Below, piece by piece: positions 1-7,239 of a DNA stretch of 34,836 nt. The notes beneath the pieces were generated by a model that was given only the letters and a program-made list of their open reading frames with translations, was not told where the DNA came from and did no database searches. Within the stretch, counting starts at the first letter, position 1, and the number at the start of each line of letters is the position of its first letter. The stretch is from Verrucomicrobiota bacterium (GTDB taxonomy: Bacteria > Verrucomicrobiota > Verrucomicrobiia > Verrucomicrobiales > DEV007): contig JAJRVS010000147.1 in the NCBI GenBank assembly GCA_024277195.1, positions 1 to 34,836 on the forward strand, written 5' to 3'. The translations under genes were made by a program, and so were the position numbers.

Positions 1-1049
1 TCAACCCGTGCGGTGCGGGTTTTGATGGCGGCGGTGATGTCGGAGTGCATGTCCCAGACGTAGTTCCAGATCTGGACAAAACGCACGCCGCGTTCGACCA
101 GTCGGCGGGCGATGATGCAGGCTTCGGCGAGCTGCTTGGTGTTTTTGTCATCGAGACCGTAAAGTTTACGCGTGGCCGCCGTTTCCTTGGTCAGGTCGAG
201 CGCGTCGGTGGCAGAGGTCTGCATTTTGGCAGCAAGCTCATAAGAGGCGATGCGCGCTGCCAGATCATTTTCGCCGGGGTAGTTTTTGAGATCGAGTTGG
301 TTGAGTTTTTTCAGGGTGGCGAGTTGCTCTTGCTGCGCCGAACCTTTCAGGTGCGCAGGCGGGGTCAGATTCATGATGCGAGGTGTTTGCTCGCGAACCA
401 CGGTGCCCTGATAGATCGATGGCAGTTGCACCGAGTCCCAGAAGGGGGATCCGGGAGGGTTGCCGCCGACGATGAGGGCGACAAAGGAGGGCAGGTTATC
501 GGTCTCGGATCCGAGTCCGTAAGTGAGCCAACTGCCGAGGGAAGGGTAACCGGCTTGTCCGCGTCCGGTGGTCAGGGCGCGCATGCCGGCGACGTGGTTG
601 CGGATGTTGGGTAGGGTCATCGAGCGGATGACGGTGATGTCATCGCTGATGGTTTTGAGTTCGGGTAGCAGTTCGGATATCTCGGTGCCGGACTGACCGC
701 ATTTTTCAAAAGCGTAGGCGGAGGGCATGATGATGGGACTGGCCCCGCCGACATTGTCGAACTTGAGTTTCTTGGCGTTGGGGAAGGGTTTGCCGGCGTA
801 TTTGTCCAGTAGAGGTTTGGGGTCGAGCAATTCTAGATGACTGGGGCCGCCGCCCATGAACATCGAGATCATCGCCTTGGCCTGGGGTTCTTTTGACGGA
901 TTTTTTACGGAGAGGTCGAAAGTTTTGGGAGCGAGGTTGGGTTTATTAGTGGCTGCCAACAAGCCGTCATCCTTGAGCAGACTGGCCAGAGCGAGTGAGG
1001 AAATGCCCAGGGCGTTTTGCGAGAGGAAATGTCGGCGGGAAGAGTTCAT
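1..1049 (-). CDS. DUF1501 domain-containing exported protein (partial, C-terminus off left edge)
   Basis: The frame is open from an ATG at 1049 to the window edge, giving 349 complete codons. The N-terminus carries a twin-arginine-like signal (SRRHFLSQNALG), followed by SMFMGGGPSHLELLDPKP, the hallmark start of DUF1501 proteins, which are related to the sulfatase/alkaline phosphatase fold. The protein is closely similar throughout to the complete 476-residue copy at 10354-11784, so about 127 residues should lie beyond the edge. It follows the PSCyt1/PSD1 gene at 1148 with a 98-base gap, against 17 bases in the other copy, and is probably co-transcribed. DUF1501 proteins habitually sit next to PSCyt1/PSD1 proteins in Planctomycetes and Verrucomicrobia. 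No biochemical role is established for the family; a periplasmic partner of the cytochrome-like protein is an inference. Confidence 0.9.
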   Translation of the reverse strand, partial: MNSSRRHFLSQNALGISSLALASLLKDDGLLAATNKPNLAPKTFDLSVKNPSKEPQAKAMISMFMGGGPSHLELLDPKPLLDKYAGKPFPNAKKLKFDNVGGASPIIMPSAYAFEKCGQSGTEISELLPELKTISDDITVIRSMTLPNIRNHVAGMRALTTGRGQAGYPSLGSWLTYGLGSETDNLPSFVALIVGGNPPGSPFWDSVQLPSIYQGTVVREQTPRIMNLTPPAHLKGSAQQEQLATLKKLNQLDLKNYPGENDLAARIASYELAAKMQTSATDALDLTKETAATRKLYGLDDKNTKQLAEACIIARRLVERGVRFVQIWNYVWDMHSDITAAIKTRTARV

Positions 1050-1147
1050 TTGTGTGAGATGAAAGAATAGAATCTAAGTTATGATCGAGGCAAGCGCAGC
1101 GTTCGCCCTACGATGTTAGCTATGAGAAAGGGGTTTTGGAATGGCTG

Positions 1148-3811
1148 TTAATAAACGTAAAGGAATCGGTTGGTTTGGAACAATACCTGACAGAGAGTGG
1201 TGAGAGCTTTTTTGTCGGCAGACCTTTGGTCTTTGGTTTTGTTGGCGGCGCTCAATAAATTTTTCTGCACGTCGAAAAGCCGTTTGAGTTCGGTGAACTC
1301 GTCATCGTTTGGCAGCTCGCCAGTGGAGAGCTGCCAGGCGTGGCGGATGCGGTCACCGGAGCTGGCACTCGCCCCGCTTTCAGCAATCACGCGCTCGGCA
1401 AAGAGGGCTGCTTGTTTGAGCACAAAATCGCTGTTCATCAGGGCGAGGGATTGTGGGGTTACGGTTGAAGAGGTTCGCAGTTCACAATTAGGCGCCATCT
1501 GCGGGGCATCAAAAACGTCGAGAATGGAGGCTTGTTGGGAGCGGCGGGTTTGCACATAAATCGAGCGTTTATACTCCCGCTGATCGGCTGAGATTGTAAC
1601 TCCACCGATCACTAAAGCGCCGACCTTGCTGAGAACCACCGGAACAGGTTTGCCAAAGGGGGTGGTATTGAGCTTTCCGGTCACCGCGAGAATGCTGTCA
1701 CGAATGGTTTCGGCTTCAAGTCTTTGCACTGGCATCCGCCACAGCAGAGCGTTGTCGGCATCGACCAGGTCGTGGTCGGGGCGACGGACGGAGTCCTGCT
1801 GGTAGGTGGAGGAGCTCATCAGCAGTTTGTGAAAACGTTTCAACTGCCAGCCGTTTTCCATGAAGTCGGCGGCGAGCCAGTCGAGCAGTTCGGGGTGAGA
1901 GGGCGCGCTGCCGCGGACACCAAAATCGCCCGGAGTGTTGACGATGCCACGACCAAAGTGATGCATCCAGAAACGATTGACCAGAACCCGGGCGGTGAGC
2001 GGGTGTTTGCCGTTGGTGAGATGTTGGGCGTAAGCCAGACGACGACCGCTGGTGGGCAGATCTTTGTTGTTGTCGGGGAAGGGCGTGCTGTTGGTGGAGG
2101 AAAGTACGGTAAAATCCGCTGGTGGCATGGTTTCTTTTTTAGGAGAGGTGTGATCGCCGCGATAAAAAACCTTGGTGAGGGGAGCTTTGTTGGCGGTGTT
2201 TTCTACAGTCACTCGGATGTATTCGGGCAGCGGTTTGGTTTTTCGCAAACCGGCGGCGGCGTCTTGATACAGCTTGATGTTTTTTTCCAATTCCTTGGCG
2301 TCTTTTTCGACGTTGATATAAAGTCCCAGTCCACTGCCGATGCTACCAAAAGTGGTAGGCACGTTGATCACGGTGTATTTTTCGGTGATGAACTTTACCT
2401 GCTCCGGAGTGCGTTTGTCTTTTGGTGTATTGTAAGTTTCGCGGGCAAACTTGCGATGTTTTTCAGGCAAGCGACTGATCACACGTTCGAAGATGGTCGC
2501 CGCGACTTCTTTTGCTTTAGCCTTGGTGAAAACATCAATTTTTTTGGCTTCAACCTCGATGGTATCTGAGCATTTTTTGTCAGCTTCGGATAACAGCGCC
2601 AAGCGGCGGCTGGCGGGTTTGCGCCAATGACTGGTATCGAGAGCCGGGGCAAAAACAGCGCGCAGGCGGTAGAAGTCCTCCTGTGGAATGGGGTCGAATC
2701 GGTGGTGATGGCATTCCGCGCAGGCGACGGTCAGGCCTAGTAGGGAGGAAGAAACAATCTTAAGCGTTTCGGTGATGTTTTGATTGGCGGCTTTGGCCTG
2801 CTCTGCGCTGGGGGCGGAGGCGGTGCCGTCAGGTCCCATGCGCAGGAAGGCGGTGGCGGTGAGTTTTTCCAATGCTTCGGGATCCTTGTTGACGAGCCCT
2901 TGTGCATTGGCAAGGGTGGCACTCACGAGTTCGTCACCGGCGATTTGTTCGATGACAAATTGGTCAAAAGCTTTGTCGTTGTTGAAAGCTCGGATGACAT
3001 AATCCCGGTAGTGCCAGGCATCGGTGCGCAGCACGTCTTTGTCATTGTATCCTTCGGAATCTGCGTAACCAGCAGCGTCTAACCAGTGACGTCCCCAGCG
3101 CTCTCCGTAGCGGGGAGAGGCGAGCAGGCGATCAATCACCCGTTGCCAGGCGTCGGGTGATTGATCCTGAAGGAATTTTTTGATTTCACTATGGGTGGGA
3201 GGCAGGCCGGTGAGATCAAAAGTAGCACGGCGGATCAATTTGATGCGCGAGGCTTTGGGTGATGGAGTTAGATTATTTTCAGCAAGTTTGCGGGCGATGA
3301 AGAGGTCGATGGGATTGCTGCCTGCCGGGACTTTGAGTTGAGGCAGAGCGGGTTTCCTGATCGGTTGAAAGGACCAGTGGGCACGTTCATCCCCGGTGAT
3401 GATCAGTTCTCCGGCTGCCGGGATTTGATCGGGTTCGGGATAAGCCGTGGCAGCGTTTTGATCAATCCAGCGGGCGATGAGTTCGATTTCTTTGGGCTTG
3501 AGAGCGGGATGCTCTTCGGGAGGCATTTTGCCTTTTTGAGTGAGAGTGTAAAGCGGGCTTTTTTTGTGATCTCCGGGGATGAGAGCGGGGCCGTTTTTTC
3601 CGCCTTTGACGATGGCCTTGCGCAGTCGTAGGTCGAGTTCGCCTTTCAGCTCTTTATCCTCGCCATGGCATTGGAAGCAGTTGGCCTTGAGGATGGGGCG
3701 GATGTGTTGCTCGAAAGTGAGTTTTTCAGCCTGTGACGCGGTGAGGCCGAGGGCAAAGCAAACTGTTGTCAGCAAACAAAAAGCAGGGGGATTTAAAAGG
3801 GGGAATCTCAT
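1148..3811 (-). CDS. PSCyt1/DUF1549/DUF1553 (PSD1) cytochrome-like exported protein, copy A
   Basis: This is an 887-residue protein with a Sec signal peptide (about 1-28, ending TASQA). The Planctomycete cytochrome C domain spans about 30-125 with the haem-binding motif CFQCH at 45-49 and KMPPEEHP near 95, the usual position of the distal Met ligand. DUF1549 (about 165-390) holds a second CxxCH, CAECH at 364-368, followed by HHRFDPIPQEDFYRL. DUF1553 covers about 610-870 and ends NRFLYVY. The likely role is a periplasmic c-type haem protein, but no substrate or redox partner is known for the family. It is first in an operon with the DUF1501 gene downstream and is paralogous to 11802-14492. The ATG at 3811 is supported by the signal peptide that follows it. 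Confidence 0.93.
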   Translation of the reverse strand: MRFPLLNPPAFCLLTTVCFALGLTASQAEKLTFEQHIRPILKANCFQCHGEDKELKGELDLRLRKAIVKGGKNGPALIPGDHKKSPLYTLTQKGKMPPEEHPALKPKEIELIARWIDQNAATAYPEPDQIPAAGELIITGDERAHWSFQPIRKPALPQLKVPAGSNPIDLFIARKLAENNLTPSPKASRIKLIRRATFDLTGLPPTHSEIKKFLQDQSPDAWQRVIDRLLASPRYGERWGRHWLDAAGYADSEGYNDKDVLRTDAWHYRDYVIRAFNNDKAFDQFVIEQIAGDELVSATLANAQGLVNKDPEALEKLTATAFLRMGPDGTASAPSAEQAKAANQNITETLKIVSSSLLGLTVACAECHHHRFDPIPQEDFYRLRAVFAPALDTSHWRKPASRRLALLSEADKKCSDTIEVEAKKIDVFTKAKAKEVAATIFERVISRLPEKHRKFARETYNTPKDKRTPEQVKFITEKYTVINVPTTFGSIGSGLGLYINVEKDAKELEKNIKLYQDAAAGLRKTKPLPEYIRVTVENTANKAPLTKVFYRGDHTSPKKETMPPADFTVLSSTNSTPFPDNNKDLPTSGRRLAYAQHLTNGKHPLTARVLVNRFWMHHFGRGIVNTPGDFGVRGSAPSHPELLDWLAADFMENGWQLKRFHKLLMSSSTYQQDSVRRPDHDLVDADNALLWRMPVQRLEAETIRDSILAVTGKLNTTPFGKPVPVVLSKVGALVIGGVTISADQREYKRSIYVQTRRSQQASILDVFDAPQMAPNCELRTSSTVTPQSLALMNSDFVLKQAALFAERVIAESGASASSGDRIRHAWQLSTGELPNDDEFTELKRLFDVQKNLLSAANKTKDQRSADKKALTTLCQVLFQTNRFLYVY

Positions 3812-3870
3812 GGGCAGGCACTCGGTTGAGACTTGGCAGGGGGTAATGGTCTAGGGCAGCAGGTGGTTTT

Positions 3871-3900
3871 GACCGTTTTTTAGATAAATTGTTCGATTTT
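3871..3900 (-). promoter_or_regulatory. Putative ECF-sigma-type promoter for copy A operon
   Basis: Read on the minus strand, the element is AAAATCGAACAA (3900-3889), a 13-base spacer, then CGGTC (3875-3871). The same two blocks at exactly the same spacing precede the paralogous operon (14531-14560), while the spacer and both flanks have diverged. A GAAC-type -35 and a CGGTC-type -10 about 15 bases apart resemble promoters of extracytoplasmic-function sigma factors. The start codon lies 59 bases downstream. The sigma factor assignment is inference. Confidence 0.45.
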
Positions 3901-4151
3901 TGTGGAATGGAGGAGGGCAAGGGCAGGGAAATGTGAGTTGAAGCATTTTGCGCTATTTCCTCCAGACACTGTTTTGCGGTGTCTGGTAGTTCCAATAGAC
4001 CTAGCTATTCAATCGCAAAATAAATAAGATTCAGGTAAAAAGGGCGTTGCTGACTGCGCAGCAAACGTTTGCGTTTTTTAATAGACAAAGACGGCCCATC
4101 ATCAAGTGCGGAATGCAGCAGGAAATACAGGGAAGCACCCTGCTTATTTGC

Positions 4152-4178
4152 TTGCCTGTCGAACATTTGTTCTATACA
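4152..4178 (+). promoter_or_regulatory. Possible promoter and operator for carbonic anhydrase gene
   Basis: TTGCCT (4152-4157) and TATACA (4173-4178) are separated by 15 bases, slightly short for a housekeeping promoter. The spacer contains the palindrome GAACATTTGTTC (4161-4172, arms GAACA/TGTTC), which would suit a repressor site. The 5' leader would be about 135 bases. A second -10-like TATACT is at 4288-4293 without a good -35. Confidence 0.25.
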
Positions 4179-4320
4179 AGACTGTAAATCTACTTCATTC
4201 TGCTGCGATTAGGATAGGAAGCTTCACATCTTTTTATTATCGAAATTTTATCCAGATTCTGGTCAATCAGGAATGTCAAAAGACCCTTATACTCGAACTC
4301 AAATTTAATACTCTACTATA

Positions 4321-5016
4321 ATGAAATTAACTAAATTAATACCCATCATTGCTGTTTTGGTAGGCTGCTCGACAGCACAAGCTCAGGTAAGCCAACAGCG
4401 GCAGGACGACTTAACTCCAAGTAAAGTTCTTACTCGAATGGTGGAAGGCAATTCTCGATTTGTGAATGATCAAGGAAATGCTCCTAAAATCAATGCTCGT
4501 ATTGCCGCATCTGCTGCAGGGCAATATCCCAAAGCTGTGATTCTGTCTTGCCTTGATTCCCGAGTGCCCGTTGAGCTTGTGTTTGATCAGGGGATAGGAG
4601 ATATTTTTGTCGGACGTGTTGCAGGAAATGTTGTGAACAAGGATTTGCTCGGCTCGATGGAATTTGCCACCAAATTGGCTGGAGCCATGGTCGTGATGGT
4701 CCTTGGTCATACAAATTGCGGGGCCGTCGCAGGTGCCTGTGATGGAGCAGAAATGGGTAATCTCACCCAGTTGTTAGCTAAGATTTCACCTGCGGTTGAA
4801 GCAGTCAAAGGTGGTGATCCCGACCAGCGAACTTCAGCCAACAAGAAGTTTCTAGCCAAAGTGATTGAAAAAAACGTTCGCCTGGCTGTGACTGATATTC
4901 GGAATAGAAGTGCTATTTTAGCCAAGCTCGAAAAGAAAGGGGAAATTAAAATTGTTGGAGCGGTGTATGATTTGAAAACGGGCAAAGTTACTTTGCTGGA
5001 TCAGTCCGCTAAATAA
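4321..5016 (+). CDS. Exported beta-class carbonic anhydrase
   Basis: This 231-residue protein catalyses reversible CO2 hydration by family assignment. The zinc site of beta carbonic anhydrases is intact: CLDSR with Cys77, Asp79 and Arg81, and GHTNC with His130 and Cys133. The core contains the family segment DIFVGRVAGNVV. The N-terminus is a signal sequence and offers two readings: a lipobox LVGC with Cys16, or signal peptidase I cleavage after AQA at 21. Either way the enzyme would act in the periplasm or at a membrane face, unlike the common cytoplasmic forms. ATG 4321 has no Shine-Dalgarno sequence, but the signal peptide follows immediately. It is apparently a single-gene unit, with the next gene starting 93 bases downstream. 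Confidence 0.93.
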   Translation: MKLTKLIPIIAVLVGCSTAQAQVSQQRQDDLTPSKVLTRMVEGNSRFVNDQGNAPKINARIAASAAGQYPKAVILSCLDSRVPVELVFDQGIGDIFVGRVAGNVVNKDLLGSMEFATKLAGAMVVMVLGHTNCGAVAGACDGAEMGNLTQLLAKISPAVEAVKGGDPDQRTSANKKFLAKVIEKNVRLAVTDIRNRSAILAKLEKKGEIKIVGAVYDLKTGKVTLLDQSAK

Positions 5017-5109
5017 AACCTTCCATCAAAATATCGCCCTGCTTCCACCGAATGAGTAAAAAATCCAGTTTGCCATTTTGACGTGTTTAATAATTATTGA
5101 TTTCAAAAA

Positions 5110-5436
5110 ATGAGCCGCCAACCGCTTTCCACCCGTTTGATATTGATAGGACTCATCTGTTTGGCAGTTGGAGGCTTGGTTGAGTCGTTTCGAATAGGGC
5201 AGGTCACCACTGATTTTAAGGAGGTTCTCGCAACGGCCGAGGGAATGGCGGAGATCAAAGAACCGTTGACTGAGGCGGTGGATGGATTGGGAGGGGGGAT
5301 GTCCTTTTGGCAGGTTTTGATGATAGTGGGAGTGGTTTTGCTAAGTTCTGGCCTGTTAGTGGTCTTGGTGAAGCTGGCAAAAACGCGGGAGCAAGTGGTG
5401 CAAAGCAAATCAGGCGGTTGTGGGGGGTGTCATTGA
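5110..5436 (+). CDS. Small membrane protein with C-terminal CGGCH
   Basis: This is a 108-residue protein of no recognised family. It has two hydrophobic segments (about 9-25 and 66-88) joined by a 40-residue acidic loop, then a short basic stretch and the terminal sequence SGGCGGCH. The final five residues form CxxCH. With two membrane spans and a basic tail, both ends are probably cytoplasmic, which argues against haem c attachment and for a metal or thiol role; the topology is a prediction. No Shine-Dalgarno sequence is seen. The stop TGA is followed by the next small gene 45 bases on, so the two are probably one transcript. Confidence 0.7.
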   Translation: MSRQPLSTRLILIGLICLAVGGLVESFRIGQVTTDFKEVLATAEGMAEIKEPLTEAVDGLGGGMSFWQVLMIVGVVLLSSGLLVVLVKLAKTREQVVQSKSGGCGGCH

Positions 5437-5468
5437 ATGGGGGCAGGGAATAATAATACAAAACTAGT

Positions 5469-5475
5469 GAAGGAG
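5469..5475 (+). promoter_or_regulatory. Shine-Dalgarno site deciding the start of the 65-residue gene
   Basis: GAAGGAG lies six bases before ATG 5482. An in-frame ATG at 5437, touching the previous stop codon, lacks any such site, so 5482 is the better start. Confidence 0.65.
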
Positions 5476-5481
5476 AAAATA

Positions 5482-5679
5482 ATGGATGCAGAAAAAATAA
5501 TGAAACGTTTGTCTGAAGAAATCATGGCTACGCTAAAAGCAATGGAAAAGGCAAAGACGGCTAAAGAGAAACTGATGTATAGCAAAGCGGTAAAGAATTT
5601 AAGTCTTTCGCTGGAAGTGTTTCAGGATCCGTTGGGTGACATAGGACTGTTCCCCGGCGATGATTCGATCCCGTTTTAG
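5482..5679 (+). CDS. Small charged hypothetical protein
   Basis: This 65-residue protein is not recognised. The first 45 residues are rich in Lys, Glu, Met and Ala and should form an amphipathic helix or short coiled coil. The tail is acidic and proline-containing and ends GDDSIPF. There is no signal peptide or membrane segment, so it is probably cytoplasmic. An alternative start at 5437 would add 15 residues. It follows the small CGGCH membrane protein, and a joint function is possible but unsupported. Confidence 0.6.
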   Translation: MDAEKIMKRLSEEIMATLKAMEKAKTAKEKLMYSKAVKNLSLSLEVFQDPLGDIGLFPGDDSIPF

Positions 5680-5810
5680 AGTGGGTGCGCCTAAGCTCGC
5701 TTCTGATATGAATGGGTCTTGGTTAATAGTGCACACGAAGATCTGAAGGGGAAATATAGAAGCGGGGGAGAGTAGGATAGGATTGCCTCCGGCGGTTTGC
5801 GTTGCACTTC

Positions 5811-5870
5811 GGCACCGTTTTTGTTTGGGGCGGGAGCGCTGGGGGAACAAATATGGAAATTTGTTTTACG
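5811..5870 (+). repeat. Dispersed hairpin repeat, copy 1
   Basis: The core AACAAATATGGAAATTTGTT (5846-5865) folds with 7-bp arms AACAAAT/ATTTGTT around ATGGAA. The upstream flank, CCGTTTTTGTTTGGGG then GCGCTG, matches the copy at 16951-17012. The repeat lies in the same orientation as the other two copies and in the gap between convergent genes. Confidence 0.7.
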
Positions 5871-5901
5871 AGGGAGGGTGCTTCGCCTGCTTTGTGTTTA
5901 C

Positions 5902-7239
5902 TTATCCTAACTCGGGAAGTATTCCGGTGCTTTCGTTGAATTGATCTATATTGAGGCCGAAGTTTTTTAGCATCGTCAGGTATAGATTACACAGGCGGGT
6001 GTTTTCGGGGTATTCGATGTGGCGGCCGGGATTGATCTGTCCGCCGGCGCGGCCGGCCAGTAGGATCGGCAAGTTTGCCGAGGTGTGGGAGTTGCCGTCT
6101 CGCATGTTATTGCCGTAAAGGATCATCGAGTTGTCGAGGATGGACTTGTCGCCTTCTTTGATTGCATGAAGTTTCTGTAGGAACTCAACATACTTTTTCA
6201 CCGTGTATTGATTGGCGATTTGGTAGCCGTCGAGCTTCTCTTTGATCTCGGCGTGGTGTGCCATGCCGTGCAGGCCACCGCATTTTTTATCGACGAAGGA
6301 AAAGTCGATGCCGCTGGAGCTGCGTCCCATCATGAAGGTGGCGACGCGGGTGCGGTCGGTTTGGAACGCGAGCGTCATGATGTCGATCATGCGGCTGAGA
6401 TGTTCGTCGTGGGACTTGGCTTTGCCGGGTTCGGGGATGCGTCCTTTTAACAGAGACGCTGAAACGGGGCGTTGATTTTTTTCGTTGAACTCGAGTTTTT
6501 TCTCCAAGCTGCGCACCGAGGTCAGGTATTCATCGAGACGATGGCGGTCGTCTTGGTTCACTTTTTTCATCAGGCCGTTGATGCTGTCGAGCGTCAGGTC
6601 GATCACACTGCGGGTATCTCCTAGGCCTGTGGTTTTGCCAAACAGGCGGTCAAAAGCGAGGCGAGGATAACGCTCGCGGGCGAGCGGGGTGCTGGGAGTC
6701 AGCCAGGAAATAGAGTTGCCGTAAAGTTGGGTGATGCGCTCGCCAGAATCGACGCCGGTCCACTCGGCTTCGGTGGAGAGCTCCAGGGAAGGCAGCAAAG
6801 TCTGGTCAGCCATGTGCAGGGCTGCCATCTGATCGACGGAGACGCCACACTGGATGTCGCTGCCCATGCTGCGTTTGACTCCGTTGCCGACGAGGAAATT
6901 CGAGGTGCCGCCGTAGTGACCACTGGTGGGGCGGTCACGACCTTTTTTGAGGTCGTGATTGAGGTTGCTTAATATCAAAACTTCACTGCGAATCGCTTCG
7001 AGAGGTCTCAGGGTTTTGGAGGTTTTGTAGTCAGCTCCAGTTCCCTGTGGCGTCCATTCGTAGGGATTGATGCCGTTGGGTTGATAGATCACTCCCAGGC
7101 GTAAAGGGTTTTTGTCGATGGCTTTTTTGTCGGCACCCCACAGCATGGTTTCCATCCAGGGTAGGCCAAGGGTGACGCCGCCCAAGCCTTTGAGCACGGT
7201 TCTTCGATTGAGGGTCCAGTTACGTAGGTTAGTTTGCAT
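5902..7239 (-). CDS. DUF1552 domain-containing exported protein
   Basis: This 445-residue protein begins MQTNLRNWTLNRRTVLKGLG, a twin-arginine-like signal, followed by GLPWMETML, typical of DUF1552 proteins. I chose ATG 7239 rather than the in-frame ATG at 7290 because it places the signal at the N-terminus; GAAAGGA precedes it by about ten bases and it overlaps the upstream gene's end by 11 bases. DUF1552 proteins are the regular neighbour of DUF1592-type cytochrome-like proteins, as here. DUF1552 is distantly related to DUF1501 and its function is unknown. It is the last gene of the four-gene operon. Confidence 0.9.
   Translation of the reverse strand: MQTNLRNWTLNRRTVLKGLGGVTLGLPWMETMLWGADKKAIDKNPLRLGVIYQPNGINPYEWTPQGTGADYKTSKTLRPLEAIRSEVLILSNLNHDLKKGRDRPTSGHYGGTSNFLVGNGVKRSMGSDIQCGVSVDQMAALHMADQTLLPSLELSTEAEWTGVDSGERITQLYGNSISWLTPSTPLARERYPRLAFDRLFGKTTGLGDTRSVIDLTLDSINGLMKKVNQDDRHRLDEYLTSVRSLEKKLEFNEKNQRPVSASLLKGRIPEPGKAKSHDEHLSRMIDIMTLAFQTDRTRVATFMMGRSSSGIDFSFVDKKCGGLHGMAHHAEIKEKLDGYQIANQYTVKKYVEFLQKLHAIKEGDKSILDNSMILYGNNMRDGNSHTSANLPILLAGRAGGQINPGRHIEYPENTRLCNLYLTMLKNFGLNIDQFNESTGILPELG

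Larger units (their letters stand above)
3812..4320. other. Intergenic region between divergent genes, 509 bases
   Basis: I see no convincing gene here. The region holds the promoter-like element for the minus-strand operon (3871-3900), a perfect 8-bp inverted repeat with a 9-base loop (3962-3969 with 3979-3986, CCAGACAC/GTGTCTGG) lacking a T-tract, a perfect GCAAACGTTTGC palindrome at 4061-4072 followed by six T, and a promoter candidate for the plus-strand carbonic anhydrase (4152-4178). A 71-codon plus-strand frame at 4106-4321 runs into the carbonic anhydrase start. It has no ribosome site and an unremarkable composition, so I do not call it. Confidence 0.6.

Noticed and set aside
1724-2569. 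Long plus-strand open frame (281 codons) inside the PSCyt1/PSD1 gene
   Set aside because: It is antisense to a strongly supported gene, has no family similarity, and its composition reflects the other strand.
3962-3986. Perfect 8-bp inverted repeat as a terminator
   Set aside because: It has no T-tract on either strand and sits between divergent genes where no terminator is needed.
4106-4321. 71-codon plus-strand frame before the carbonic anhydrase
   Set aside because: It has no ribosome site, no recognisable domain, and lies across the candidate promoter region.
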